Assembly: GCF_000151315.2 (NCBI RefSeq) | Contig: NW_011887293.1 | Coordinates: 360,123 to 424,122, forward strand | Direction of reading: 5' to 3' | Source of the DNA: Capsaspora owczarzaki ATCC 30864 | Taxonomy: Eukaryota; Opisthokonta; Filasterea | Length of the DNA: 64,000 nucleotides | Shown here: positions 26,732-43,156 of the stretch, one piece after another | Numbering within the stretch: the first letter of the stretch is position 1 | Layout: each line of letters starts with the position of its first letter | Program-made: the position numbers and the translations under genes | Notes under the pieces: model-generated | The model's database searches: none | Told to the model about the DNA's origin: nothing | The model's input: the letters and a program-made list of their open reading frames with translations, nothing else

Positions 26732-28084
26732 TCAACGTGCAGCAGGAAGATCGTCGTCTCGCGCTTTCCGCTTGTGATGCGGAAGGTGATGGTGCGGATG
26801 CGGAATCTCCTGGCCATGGTACGCCACCGCGCGCGGATCTGGCCCGTTGTGCATCTCGTGGAACTCGTGGAAGGCAAACACCAGGAAGCTGATGCTGCCA
26901 ATCAAGAAGAACATGCCGCCCACAGCACTCACCCAATTCACGAGGGATTCGGTGCAGGCCGAGCTCTCGCGGTATTCCATGCCGTCGGGGAGCGCGGGCG
27001 AGTAGTCGACGCCGATGCTCGTCGTGCAGAAGCCGGTTACAACAAAGAGTGCAGAGCCAATGGCAAGCGAGAGCGAGCCCCACATGTACTGGTTCTCAAT
27101 GTTGGTCCAGAGCGGCGGCTGGTACTGCAAGGCTCCGTCCAAGGTGAAGATGCTGGAGCCCGTGAGGAAAAAGAAGGACGAGACAAAGTTCATGTAGCCC
27201 GCCGTCTTGGGATGGTTGCCGCCGATTTGCAGCGCAGGCACCGTGATGTACAGCGAGCCAGCCACGACAAGCAGAAAGATGGCCGCGTGGTAGAGGGCGC
27301 TCGGCCGCTTGTGCGCACGCTTCCAAAACATGGCATACAGTGCGCGTGCTTCCAAGAGCACCTTTGCCAGCAAGAGGAAGGCGACGCTTATAATCATGGC
27401 AATGTTGAGCGGTGTGAGCGACTCTGGCAGGTATTCCATCAGAATGGGCAGGATGGCAAACCCGATCGAGCCCATCACGAACATGGCCGCGCCAACCAGG
27501 TCCAGATCGCGATATGTGCGTCCTACGAATTCCCATAGCCATGGGCAGGCGTGGTAGACGTTCAGGTGGGCCATCTGCACGCCTTCGCGCTCGTACTCGG
27601 CAAGCGTGTTGGGATGCGGGACTTGTTGTACGCCGCGCTTGTGGCGATGCGTTCTCGCTGTCGCTTTGCCAAAAGTCAGCTGTCTAGCAGCTCTATTGGT
27701 CGGATTAAACTGTAATTGCTCGGTGGAATTGAGCGATGCGCGTGAACTCGCGGCTGCGTTCATCTTTGTGGCGGATTTCGATGCTGCGTTGCGCTTGTCC
27801 GCCAACGCCATTGCGCGCCCGTCAGCAGCAACACCTGGAGAGATACTGCCCATGCCATCACTGGCTGCAGCTTTGTCTCTGTGTGTGTCAATTGTTGTGA
27901 CGGCTGACGAGGACGATGAAGCTGTCTGAGCTGGAATAGCAGCTGAAACCGCCGTTTTTGGGTATGGCGGCGCTTGTCTCGGCAATGGCGGCAATGGCGG
28001 CAATGGCGGCAATGGCGGTACTGGAGCCGACTGCAAGTAACGCGGTTTGAAGTCGACCTCAATTTGACAGTGAGGTTCCGGCAT
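26732..28084 (-). CDS. Unknown membrane protein with about six spans
   Basis: One uninterrupted frame; from the ATG at 28084 it gives 450 aa. An in-frame ATG at 28147 would add 21 residues, but the pyrimidine-rich run ending TTTGAG just before 28095 looks like a 3' splice site, so I prefer the shorter form. The N-terminal 190 residues are disordered with PLPPLPPLPP repeats and Ala/Ser-rich stretches. Then come about six hydrophobic helices, four of which carry a G-S or A-G motif in a similar setting (FVMGSIGFAI, FLTGSSIFTL, AIGSALFVV, FLIGSISFLV), suggesting an internal repeat. The C-terminus has HPHHHLPHHKRK. I see weak likeness to YrhK-type membrane proteins; no function is claimed. Confidence 0.75.
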   Translation of the reverse strand: MPEPHCQIEVDFKPRYLQSAPVPPLPPLPPLPPLPRQAPPYPKTAVSAAIPAQTASSSSSAVTTIDTHRDKAAASDGMGSISPGVAADGRAMALADKRNAASKSATKMNAAASSRASLNSTEQLQFNPTNRAARQLTFGKATARTHRHKRGVQQVPHPNTLAEYEREGVQMAHLNVYHACPWLWEFVGRTYRDLDLVGAAMFVMGSIGFAILPILMEYLPESLTPLNIAMIISVAFLLLAKVLLEARALYAMFWKRAHKRPSALYHAAIFLLVVAGSLYITVPALQIGGNHPKTAGYMNFVSSFFFLTGSSIFTLDGALQYQPPLWTNIENQYMWGSLSLAIGSALFVVTGFCTTSIGVDYSPALPDGMEYRESSACTESLVNWVSAVGGMFFLIGSISFLVFAFHEFHEMHNGPDPRAVAYHGQEIPHPHHHLPHHKRKARDDDLPAAR

Positions 28085-28147
28085 TCGTTCTGATGAGCTC
28101 CGGAAACTCAAACACAAAGAGAAGGACAAAGTTAAGAGTGCGCACAT

Positions 28148-28810
28148 TTTGAGACCCTTTTTCCCAGGTCGGATTTTTGTTTTGTTCGGATTTCTATTCT
28201 TTCGTTGTGATTTACTTGCGTTTTGTTTCTCAGCTCCTGTTGTAGGGAATTGTTGTGGATGAACAGCCAAAGTGAATCTGCTTCAACACACTTTCTGCGG
28301 TCTTTTGCTTTGTGATTCTGCTTCCTTTGTGTGTTTCTGTTTTGAGGTTTCCATGCAAGTTCGTTCGCTTTACTCATTTTGCCTGTTCTTCCAAGTGTCA
28401 GCTCACTCCCGAACAACGCCAAATGCAACTGCGACTGTGGACGACGAGCTCGGTAACAATCTGAGAAGCTCAAATTCTCTGCCTTCTTCAGCAATCCATG
28501 TTGCTGATCCCTCGTTTTGAGCACTTTGTCGCGTCACTTGTACTGATTGTACTGATGATGATTATGATGATGATCTTTGACTTTGGCACAATGTACTACT
28601 ATTGTACTATGACTGTACAATGGACTGCAATGATAGGTGACTGCTGCTTCCGCTTCCGCTCGATCCCTCACGTTGTCGACCACCTCGTCCGCAAGCCAAG
28701 TCCGACCGTCCGCTGCTTCGTCTGTTGCGTCTGTTGCTTCTGTTGCTGCCATTGGGTCTGTCTCTGTCGGTCGCACTGCTGCAAGGGGACGGCTGCTGCC
28801 TTCGATTGTC
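28148..28810. other. Divergent promoter region of membrane protein and VWA8 genes
   Basis: About 660 bp. The right part (28640-28810) is open in the VWA8 frame without a stop but has no ATG until 28811, so a further 5' exon of VWA8 joined near AGGTGACTG (28635-28640) is possible. No other gene seen. Confidence 0.4.
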
Positions 28811-31800
28811 ATGGCCCAACGGCCGTTTACTGCAGGATCCACCGCTGCTGCTGCCACCGCTGCCACCGCCGCCGCGTCCATCGCCAGTGGATCAACTGCG
28901 CAGATACTCATGCACGTTGGATCCGCACCGAGCGTCTCGCCGGCGGCGACGCTCATCCGTCAGCATCATGCTGCTGCTGCCCAACAACAACCATTGCTGC
29001 ATTCGGCCACAGCCCAACGGCTGCGTGGTCTGGTGCCTGCGCGGTCATTCTCAATGCTGAGTGCTGCAAGTGCAAACGTGGCAACCGCCGCAGGGGCCGC
29101 GATACTCTCCATCGACGACGTGACCATGCCGCTGACCGATCCTCTCACCCCCGAGTTTGTCCCGCTGCACTACATTCAAGAGCGTGTGCGCCTCACGTCG
29201 CCTACCATGGCCGACCATTTGCGCTGGATGATGCAGAAGGTAGGCTGGGGCTGCTACTCTTTGATTTCGTGGTTGGTTGTGATTCGATGTGTTTTCCGTT
29301 CCCAGCAGGCCCAACTGTGGTTTTTTTTTTTTTTCTTTTGGGGTCATCTTGACCAACGACTCTCGTGCAGGATTTGCTCGGGCAAGACATGTTTCTCATT
29401 GGACCTCCAGGGCCGTTGCGCCGGAACTTGGCCATGGTCTACTGCGAGCTGACTCGGCGAGAGGTTGAATACGTTTCGCTCTCCCGCGACACCACCGAAA
29501 GCGACCTCAAGCAACGTCGAGAAATCCGGTCAGGTGCGTTTGCTGTAGATTTGGTTGCAACATTGCGGTGTACAAAGCTATGGGCTCTTTTTAACCTTGT
29601 TGTTCGTTTGTTTGGGTTTTTTTTTTTGTTTTGTTTTGTTGTTTCGACGCTACGACAGGCTCGGCTCATTACATTGATCAAGCCGCAGTGTTGGCTGCCG
29701 TCCACGGCCGAATCCTCATCCTCGAGGGCATCGAAAAGGCAGAGCGCAACGTGCTCCCCGTCCTCAATAATCTTCTTGAAAATCGAGAAATGCGCTTGGA
29801 GGATGGCCGCTTCCTTGTGGCGCCGCAGCGCTACGATGCGCTTCTGAAGGTAACGCCGAGTTGCACGTCAGAGACGTTTGATACGCCGACTTTGAACTCA
29901 CCGTGTGCATCCAACAAAACTTTCCCGCCCCAACACAGGAACACTCCAAAGAAGAACTGGACAAGTGGAAGTTGGTGCGTGTGTCCGAACGCTTCAGGGT
30001 CATTGCACTCGGATTGCCAGTACCGCGCTTCCAGGGCAATCCACTGGATCCTCCACTTCGCTCTCGCTTCCAAGGCCGCGATGTCCGCCTGGTTTCCTTT
30101 GATGCCGCGCTCGAGTATGCCGTGCTGTCTGCGCAACGAGCCCTGCACGCGCTGGCCACTCACCAAACCGTCGCGCAAGGTCTCCGCGAATCTACGGCGT
30201 CCAGTTCTCCTGCAGATGAATTGTCACACAACAGCAGCACTTCAATTCCTACGGCACTGCCCGATCTTCCGGCAAACTTGCAAGCGCGCATTCGCTCTAT
30301 TGTCGCGCTGGGTACCGTTCTTCGCACCCTGGAGGGCTCTGGTTCGTTTGAAATTGCTGGTGCTGCCGAAGCCTCAGCCGCACTCAACAACAAGCTGCCA
30401 GATCGCCTGCCAGAATTCCCAATGGACTCGATCAACTCGATTGCAAACCTGCTGGCTCTGTTCCCCGCCCTGCCCACCGCGGAATGCGTGCACATTATTT
30501 ATCCGTTCACGCTGATTCTGGGTGCTGAGGCGCAACAGCTCGTGTTGGACACGATGAAGCGCTTAAAAGTCGGTGGCCGTGTCCTTACGGGCTACCGGGC
30601 CGGTGCTCGCTCGGCCACCCACACGGCTGACTCGACGGTGAGCATCAAGGATCCGTACAAACTGGAAACGGTTGAACGCCTCCTCCCTGGCAGCGCTACG
30701 GCAGGCCAGGTCCCTGTCACGCGTGTCAGCTTCCAGCTTGACTCGGCTGCAGTCTCCTCGCTGCACGACGACTTTGGTTCAAGCGATGCTCTTGGGCCGA
30801 TCGATGCGCGCTTCCTGGGAGGCCAGCTGCCAGTCGTCCCTGCGGCGCCCGTGCAACGGCTGGAGGCCAGCTCGGACGGGTCGATGCCTACCCTGGATGC
30901 TGGCTTTATCGAAGTTCCGTACCATCGCCACGTGCTGCTGTCGCTGCTCCGCTCCCACGCCGTGTCTGACATTTGCCTGGTTGGTGGAAAGGGCGTGGGC
31001 AAATCGCTCTTGGTGCGCCATCTCGCGACTCTGCTGGGCTACGAAGTCGAGCCCATCATGTTGTATCAGGACATGACTGCGCGAGACCTGCTTCAGCAGC
31101 GCACAACGCTTCCCAACGGCGACACTGTGTGGAACTTTTCGCATCTCATCAACGCTGCTCTCCACGGTCATTTGGCCGTTCTGGATGGCATCCATCGACT
31201 CAACGCCGACACTCTCGCCATGTTGCAGCGTCTCGTGCAGGACCGGGACATTGTGTTGCACGACGGCACGCGCCTGCTGCGTCACGATCGCTTTGACGAG
31301 CTGTGTGAGCGGCGCAACCTGACGCCTGCACAGCTGAACGATCGCGGGGTGCGTCGCATCCACGAATCCTTCCGAATTATCGCTCTGGCTGAGCCAGTCA
31401 ATCTGCCAGGCGTGACGACCACTGCTACCGCGCTCTTGGCTGCCGCCAAGCAACAAGAACAACAGTCCCAGCAGAGCACGCCCCCGCTGGGCCAACGTGC
31501 TGCAGACCCAGCCAAACCGGGTGCGTCAGGATCGACACCCGGCGCTGGGAAAAAGTGGCTCAGTCCAGAGACGCTCAGCATGTTCCACTTTTACGCGCTT
31601 GCGCCGCTCAATCCAGTGGAAGAAGCCCAGGTCATTCGCGGCATGGTTCATCAAAGTCTCAGCCCCGCTGTGCTCGACAAGTTGCTCGACTTTGCCCATC
31701 GGTTGCGCTCAACCGCCACCAACCACACCGTGCTGTCCCTGTCCGCTTCCTTGTCTACCCGTCAGCTGGTCCGTATTTGCCGCCGCTTGGCCAACTATCC

Positions 31801-34800
31801 TGACGAGAGCTTGTACGAGGCCATCCACCGCGCGTGCATGTCCCGATTCCTGCCGCAGCTCGCCCGTGAAACGCTGGAGCGACTTCTTGAGGCCGACAAC
31901 ATTCGCCCAGCTGCCGCCCACAGCCCTGCCGAGGCGCCGTCGTCGGCATCGGTCGTCGCGCCGTCTGGCCACCAAGGTCGCCCTCCCGTCGAACGCCATG
32001 TCGTCACTTTGCCCGACGGAAAACAGGTTCAAAAGCTCCGCATTGGGACCCTTGAAGTCGTTCTCGACCAAAACCTCTTCCGCACAACCGATCAGCTCGC
32101 CCACGGAAGCGTATCGACCTCGACCAACGCGCTGGAAACGCCTACCTCGTCCGGCCGCGTTCTTGTGCCAGACGTGCTGTTCTACGACAATCCTCAGCAC
32201 ACTCGCGTGATGGCGGACATGCTGAAGGACCTGCTTCTTGGCGAAAATCTGCTGCTCGTCTCCAACCAAGGCACAGGCAAGAATAAGGTGACAGACCGGC
32301 TCCTCCATCTTCTTGGACGGCCCCGTGAGTACATCCAGCTGCATCGCGACACAACCGTGCAGACGCTGACCCTGCAGCCAACCATCCGGGAGGGTGTGAT
32401 TGAGTACGAAGACTCGCCGTTGGTTCGGGCCGTCATGCTTGGACACGTGCTTGTCGTGGATGAGGCGGACAAGGCGCCGACGCATGTGACGTGCGTGCTG
32501 AAAGCCCTGGCAGAAAGCGGCGAGATGGCCCTGGCCGACGGCCGCCGCATCGTGTCCCGCGCCGGATTGCGGTACCGCCAGCACGGCGACACGATTGATC
32601 CCATGTTCATTCCAATGCACCCTGACTTTCGAATGATTGTCCTGGCCAACCGACCTGGCTTCCCATTCCTTGGCAATGACTTTTTCGCAGCGCTTGGCGA
32701 CATGTTTAGTTGCCACGTCATGGAAAATCCCGACACCCCCTCCGAGCTCGCCATGCTCCGTCAGTACGCTCCGAATGTCTCGGAAGACGTCCTGCGTCGT
32801 CTCACTGCGGCGTTCAATGACCTGCGACACATGGTGGACGAAGGCCAGCTGACCTACCCTTACTCCACTCGCGAGCTGGTCAATATTGTGCGCCATCTCG
32901 AAAAGTATCCGGACGAAGGCATTGGTAATGTTGTCCGGAGCGTGTTCGACTTTGATTCGTACGATCCTGAACTCCGACAAACGCTCGTCTCGACGCTTCA
33001 ACGCCATGGCATTCCCGTCGGTGTTCGCGTGACCAACGTCAAGATTTCCTCCGAGTAAGCAAGCGCTCGAGCCTTGTTTGTGGGGGGTTTTTTTTTCTTG
33101 GAGGGTGAAGCGTAATGATCTTGTTTTGGGATGTTCTTTTCAGCGTAGTTTGGCTTCTTGTTCTTTCCTTTTATTGACCATTTTTTTCATTGCTGTATTT
33201 TCTCAATACAACAAATCTCTGACTTTTTTTTGTTTCTCTGCTTTATTCACTTTACAATCGTCTCACCTGTGCTTGGGACTCAGACATCCACTTCCTGCGC
33301 CTGTGTCGCTTTTTACCGCGAGTTTGGACTTGTCCGATGGAACCCAGCGGCGTTCGTGTATCGTGAAAACTGAACGCATTGCCATCAAGGTACTACTTGA
33401 ATGTTTTGCAGCAATCGTTGTGTTGTTCTTGGACGTGCTTGAACCGTTTGGAACCGACAAAATCTTGACTGACCATTTTCTCCGTCCTTGCACCTTTCTC
33501 CTCCATCCTCTCTTGCCGACACTCAGGGACCGTTGCGCGTCAGCGGCACCAAAGCTTTGCCGTTCGATCACGTGCGGGAGGCTCGCACACAGGCCTTTTC
33601 GGAGATTGTGCGGGAAATGACCATCGATCTCATGCAGCCCAACCGATTTTGTGCCATTGCCGTCTCTCCTCATAACGGCACCGTGCATACCATTACAGAC
33701 AACCCCGTTGGTCTGTATTCCTTCCCTTGCTTGCCAGAGCAAATTACGGCTTCGGCCACGGCAGCAGGCACGCTGCCCAATTCGCCAGCGGCCGCCGAGC
33801 AATTGGCGACATCCACCACGTTGCGGGTCTCTGCCAACCACTTTTCTCACATGGACCTGTACGACCTGTATCCGTTCTTTGGCGCTCGGGCCGCGCGCGA
33901 GCTCTCGATGGTCGCCTTGGATGGCGCGTTTGCTGGTTGTGTCTTGATTCTCGAGCGCAACGAAATGTCCTTGTCGCTTGTTGCGCCGCACCTCGGCACT
34001 GTTCACACCTTGTCGTTTGACTCGCCCTTGCAAGCCAGCTTTGGCCGAATGGCACGGTTGCGCTCGCTGCTCAATCCCGCGCGTCCTGGAGGCACGAACG
34101 CCGAGCCCATGGCTGCGGCCACGCTTGTGAGCACGCTCGCGGCATCGCACGGCCTGGTTGCTGTGTATCGCGCCGGCTTGCCACATATGGATGTACTTGA
34201 CCTGATTGGCAATGAGGTCACGTCCGTCGAGCTGCCGAGCAAGTTGGTTCGCGTGGACGTGCTGTACGACAAGAGCGCCAACAGCGCTCCCGTCTGGTTG
34301 GTGCGGTGCGATCGTGACGCTGACACGGCCGAGCCGACCGACTACATCCTGGACTTTGCGCAGCTGCAAAAGCGCGATCGACGCGTCAAGATGCACCCCC
34401 TCTTGTCGCCCATTGCTGTTGCCCCAACCCCTGAGGTACTGCTGCCCGCCAATCCGTTGCATGCGCGCAGGGTCACCAGCCATCTGCCCGCAGCGCTTGC
34501 TGCAAATGTGATTCTTCACGCCACAGGCACAGCCCCCTCGGCATCCAGTGCCTCCGTTGGTCCTGCGCTTGTTTCCCTGGACGACAGCAGCTTTGTATCG
34601 ACAGTGGTCTTTGGCGCTGCTTCCGGAAGCAAAAAGGCCACTCGCTTCAGCGCCACGAACTGGACGTACTTGCGGGAATCTTCGCAGCCCAGCACGGCTC
34701 AGCTCGTGGTCGATCTGGCATCCCTCGAAGCGGCTCGCTCTCCTGCGACAAGCTCGTCGATGCTGGCGCTGACAGCCGCTTCTCGCGACGGACTAGAAGT

Positions 34801-36495
34801 GCTCGAAGCCGTCGATTTGGCCAGGCAAAGCTATCGCGAGATTGACCTGTCTCGCAACGAGTCAGACACTGGAAATCGCTTGGACAACTCGACCACGCGT
34901 GCGCTGGAAGACCGGATTGCTGTTCGCAAGGTGCTGCGCGACGAATCGCCGGCTGGGATGCGCGTCGTTGGAATGGCGACCCTGCCGAACGGTTGGGTGG
35001 CTGCATTGCACGCCGACGGTTTGATTCGTATTGTCGAGACCGATTTGGCGTCACTGGAGCGGTCGCTGCACACGTGGCGTTTGATGGTCGGCCGCCCCGC
35101 AGAAGAGCGCTCTCGCGAAGTTCGCATTACGATCGACCGACCGAGCGGAAAGGACGTGACCAGTCCCAAGCATGGCAAGGTTGATCCCAAGAATGAGCCA
35201 CATGTTGGCGGCAACCAGTGGGCCGGTGGCACGGGTGGGCGAGACACGGCGGGGCTTGGCGGCAAGGGTGGACCATACCGTTTGGATGCGGGGCACACGG
35301 TGCACCAAGTTCCGCAAGTCGAGAAGGACGCCGTGCCCCCGGAAGTGTCTGCCGCAGCTCGTGAGATGGGCCGGCAAGCCTTTGAGAAACGCCTGGCCGA
35401 GCTCAACATGTCCGAACACGACGCGGAGCTGTATGAAAAGTTTGCCATTCGCGTGCGCAAGGAGGTCCGCGAGCTGCGTGTCACGCTGAATAGCGTCGAG
35501 GCGAAAGGACAAGAGCGCGTTTGGCTCAAGAACCAGACGATGGGCGACATTGATGATAACCGCCTGATTGAAGGCCTGACTGGGGAGAAGAACATTTACC
35601 GTCGTCGTGGTGAGCAGCTGCCAGAGCCAGGCGCCCCGCAGCAGCATCCCAAGCGCATGCGCTTTGTCATGGACGTGTCCGGTAGCATGTATCGCTTCAA
35701 CGGCTTTGACGGTCGTCTGGATAGGATGCTTGAGGCCGCACTCATGATCATGGAGAGCTTTGCAGGGTTTGAGCACAAGTTTAGCTACGAACTCATCGGA
35801 CACTCTGGGGATGGACCTGACATTCAGTTTGTGCCCATGCAAGACGCTCCCTCTCGCTCCTCCTCGTACGGTTCGACCAAGAAATCCACCTCGTCTTCGA
35901 CCGGCAGCAGCTTGGAAGAGCATGGCAGCCGTGGGAAAATGCCAAAGACAGACAAGGATCGGCTGCGCATTTTGCAGACGATGCATGCACATGCACAGTA
36001 CTGCATCAGTGGCGATCACACGTTGGAGGCCACTCGACTGGCAGTCGACACGCTCGCCAAAGTCGAAGAAGCCGATGACCGACTTGTTGTCGTCCTGAGC
36101 GATGCCAACCTCGACCGTTATGGCATCCGCCCTTCTGTCCTTGCCAACGCCATGAATGCGCATGAAAATGTGAATGCGTTTGCCGTGTTTATCGGGTCTC
36201 TCGGGGATCAGGCTGACTTGTAAGTGAAGAGTTTGTTGGTTTGTTGTTTGACCTGTTTTGACCCCTTGGTTGGAGAAAAAATCAAAATGTTGATATTTGC
36301 GACTGACGATTGTTGTTTGTGGGTGGCGGGGGGGGGGGTTTGCGTATCTCGGTTTGATATGACGATGTTTGCTTGACTGATAGTTTGGCCAAGAATCTTC
36401 CTCTGGGCAAGGGTTTTGTTTGCATGAACACTGCCGATATTCCAAAGGTCATGAAGCAGATCTTTACCACAACCATGCTGCAGTCGCGGCTGTAG
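28811..36495 (+). CDS. VWA8: VWA8, large AAA+ ATPase with von Willebrand A domain
   Basis: Seven exons: 28811-29239, 29371-29533, 29659-29849, 29939-33054, 33284-33389, 33527-36219, 36384-36495; 6810 nt, 2269 aa (the human protein is about 1900). Three AAA+ modules are seen: GPPGPLRRNLAM near 155, GGKGVGKSLLV near 609 with YQDMTARDLLQQR after it, and SNQGTGKNKV near 1036 with REYIQLHRDTTVQTLT. The linker with HVGGNQWAGGTGGRDTAGLG lies near 1893, and the VWA domain shows the MIDAS motif VMDVSGSMYRF near 2051 plus GDHTLEATR and LSDANLDRYGI. Human VWA8 is mitochondrial and a midasin relative. The Ala/Arg/Ser-rich start fits import into mitochondria. The ATG at 28811 is the first in frame; an upstream exon is not excluded. 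Confidence 0.96.
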
Positions 36496-36646
36496 TTCTC
36501 TATCAACGTTGTACTGGTGTTGGTTTGGCAGATGGTTTCATGCTATTGTTGTATTTCCAATCCAACACGTTTTTTTTTTGTTTGGTACTATTTTTATTGC
36601 ATCACAAAACACATGGTTTGTTTAAGCGCGACAGCTTTGCACTCAG

Positions 36647-40627
<3,981 letters not shown>

Positions 40628-43156
40628 ATGCTGAGAACCGCGCGATTCTTTCGCCTTCCGCTCGCTCCAATCAAAGCGGCGCTCTTTAGTGCTGCGAGGC
40701 GTAGCCCGGCTGCTGCGGCATTCCGTGCTGCTGATCCGACTGCCAAGTGCCTGTCGACCAAGGCGGCTGCGACGACGATCGTTCAACGTCCGGATGGTAC
40801 GCTTCCTTTGCTCTTGTTGCTGTGCGAGAACGCAGCATTGACCGACCATCACTCTCACCGACTTCTTTTGTGTGTGTGTACTTGATTTGTTGACCAGCAC
40901 CAAATGGTAGGCGGGGTCTGTTTGATCTGAACCTGCCCTTGGTCAACCGGCACGATAGCTTAAAAGAAGTTGTCGAGAATCTGGCCGACAAATCCAAGCG
41001 GCCTAAGGGCATGTTGTTCACTCTACCTCAAATGTTCGGCTCGGGCAAGACAAGCTTTGTGGAGCACATTGGCAATGAGCGCAATCCCCACGCTAAGGAA
41101 ATCCTCGATTCGGCCCCGGCAATCAAAAGGCCGCTGTACGAGTCTGTCCTCAACGCACGCTACATCCTCATCGACATGAGCAGCATTGACGGCAATGTCG
41201 TGAATAAGAACATGGCGACAGACCTTCAAAAGTTCATCCTTGCCCGTGTTCGACAACTGCTCCCCGCCGCCCGCTCGTTTGTCGCCGAAGGCATGTCCAA
41301 TTCCATGATGCTCACAGAACTACAAAAGCATGCCGGTGTCCCTCTGCTCCTCCACTTTGACGAGATGGGCGCTATCGAATATTCTGACTTCGATCCGTGG
41401 TTCCCTGGTCCTGAGTACCGCTGTTCCAACCCGACTGACGTGTTCGCGCCGAACACTGGAGCCTTGCGTCGTCACTACACGTTTTGGTCGGATTTCCTTG
41501 CACCGCTACTCAACCTCGACAATGTGTACATTGTGTGCTCGGGCAAGTCGGTCGCATTTAGTCTCATCCAGCACGGGCTTCTCAGAGCTGACCCTCACAT
41601 TGCCATGACATCGCCGTCAGAATTGCAAACGATCATCCTGCCTCCACTTGGCGGCGAGCACATTGAAGAGATTCTGAACCGACACCGCCCTGATGTCAGC
41701 TCCCCAGAGCTGATTGATACCCTCGGTCTGCGCGACAAGCATACTCAACGCATTGCCTTCACCGAATGCGTTCACACTCTCACCGCTGGTGTGCCACGTC
41801 TGGTTTCGTATGCGCTGCAAGTGCTCTGGGGCAGCGGCATCGACTTTGGCGCCATGACACCAGACGAGATCCGGGCGTACTTCGCCCTCGGTACCACTCA
41901 AGCGTCCATCGCCAGTGTCTTCCTCTTGAACTCGCTCGATCGCCAGTGTCTTCCTCTTGAACTCGCTCGAGATGACCGCTGTGATCAGCCGCCCGCATGA
42001 TCCACGGTATCTGGCGAGCGCCAACATTGTCCGTCGGGCGCTCGCGGGTGAGGTGTTCGATCCCAAGTCAACAATCGAAGTCCGCGTTCCAGGAAAACCT
42101 GACCCTGTTCAAGTTCAAGTTCTACTCCTGTTGGACAGACTCTTCTGTTACACCAAGCCCGTGGATTCCTCTCGTGGACCTCAAGTTCAAGTCATCCTGC
42201 CGCAAATTGTTGGCACTCGGAAGGAACTGGCTCTCGCGACCTTGATCATCGAACTCGCAGGCACCGTCGTTACGTCGGAGACACTCGAGGTGCTGGCGTT
42301 GTGGTCCATCTTTGCTGCACTTTACCGAGCCACAATTGGCGACCCCAGTAGCAGCTGGCTGCTGGCCCAATCGAAGGGCGTGCTTCCTCAAGCAGTGCTC
42401 GACTCGGATGTCGTGCAGCATATTCTCCAAACATCTGCGCCTCATCAAGGCATTGGCTTTGACGAGCGGACGCTGAGCAAGCGTGCGGGCTCGATCACCG
42501 TCTCCGTTGCACACGCGACCAGCGCGAAGCGCCATGGCATCGACGCAGCTGCATTGCCGGATCAGTTGGTGGCACGACTCGTGGAACTCCGGACGACAAT
42601 TCCGACTGGGCCTATTGCGGTTGTCGAGTGGATTGGCAAAGCGTCCCAGTCGTCTGATGGAATGATTGCTGTTTGCACGGCCGCAAGCCCGACAGTGCAA
42701 AACACTGTCTGGATCGGTGTTGCCTGCAAGCTTTTCAATCGAAACAAGATGTCGTTCACCGGCCCAACCATTGTGAATGAGGACATTGAGCGTCTGAGTC
42801 GCCACTTTGCTCATCTTGAGAAGAACCTCCGACCGCGCCAACTTCTCATCTCGGTGTTGTCCAGGCCACCAAACTACCTCAAGCCTTCCATGAATGGCAA
42901 GCTGCTCGAAGGTCGGGTCACACTGTCCGGCGCAAAGAACAAGAAGAAGAAGGAGGTCAAAAAGAAGGAAGTCAAGAAGAAGAAGGAGGAGGTCGTCGAT
43001 GAGGAGGAGCTCGAGGTCATCGATATTCCCCCGCGGATGCAAGTGGCGCTTTGGGATCTCGATACTCTGAACAACGTTGTCGATCCTTCTCATGCAAAGC
43101 CTCTAAGAATGGCTGAGCCGGGCCCCCGTCACGAGGAACGTAAGGTCAGCGTGTGA
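40628..43156 (+). CDS. P-loop NTPase with mitochondrial-type presequence; frame changes inside the gene
   Basis: Exon 1 ends at 40796 and exon 2 starts at 40898 (phase 1). The ATG at 40628 gives MLRTARFFRLPLAPIKAAL, an Arg/Ala/Phe-rich start like an import presequence; another ATG at 40553 adds 25 residues. Walker A is in LPQMFGSGKTSFVEHI and a Walker B-like LLLHFDEMGAIE lies about 115 residues on, followed by an SGKS sensor-like segment. I cannot name the family; it is not DAP3. A perfect 31-bp tandem repeat (41908-41969) moves the reading from one frame to another, and the second frame then stays open to 43156, with a Lys-rich run (KKKKEVKKKEVKKKKEE) and a conserved-looking C-terminus. So it is either a recently damaged gene, a length polymorphism or an assembly error. 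Confidence 0.6.
41908..41969. repeat. Perfect 31-bp tandem duplication inside the NTPase gene
   Basis: Copies 41908-41938 and 41939-41969 are identical, beginning ATCGCCAGTG. As 31 is not a multiple of three the reading frame changes across it. Perfect identity implies a very recent event or an assembly artefact. Confidence 0.95.

Noticed and set aside
33263-36445. Two long minus-strand frames (418 and 464 codons) opposite VWA8
   Set aside because: They mirror the conserved VWA8 exon and show no family features.
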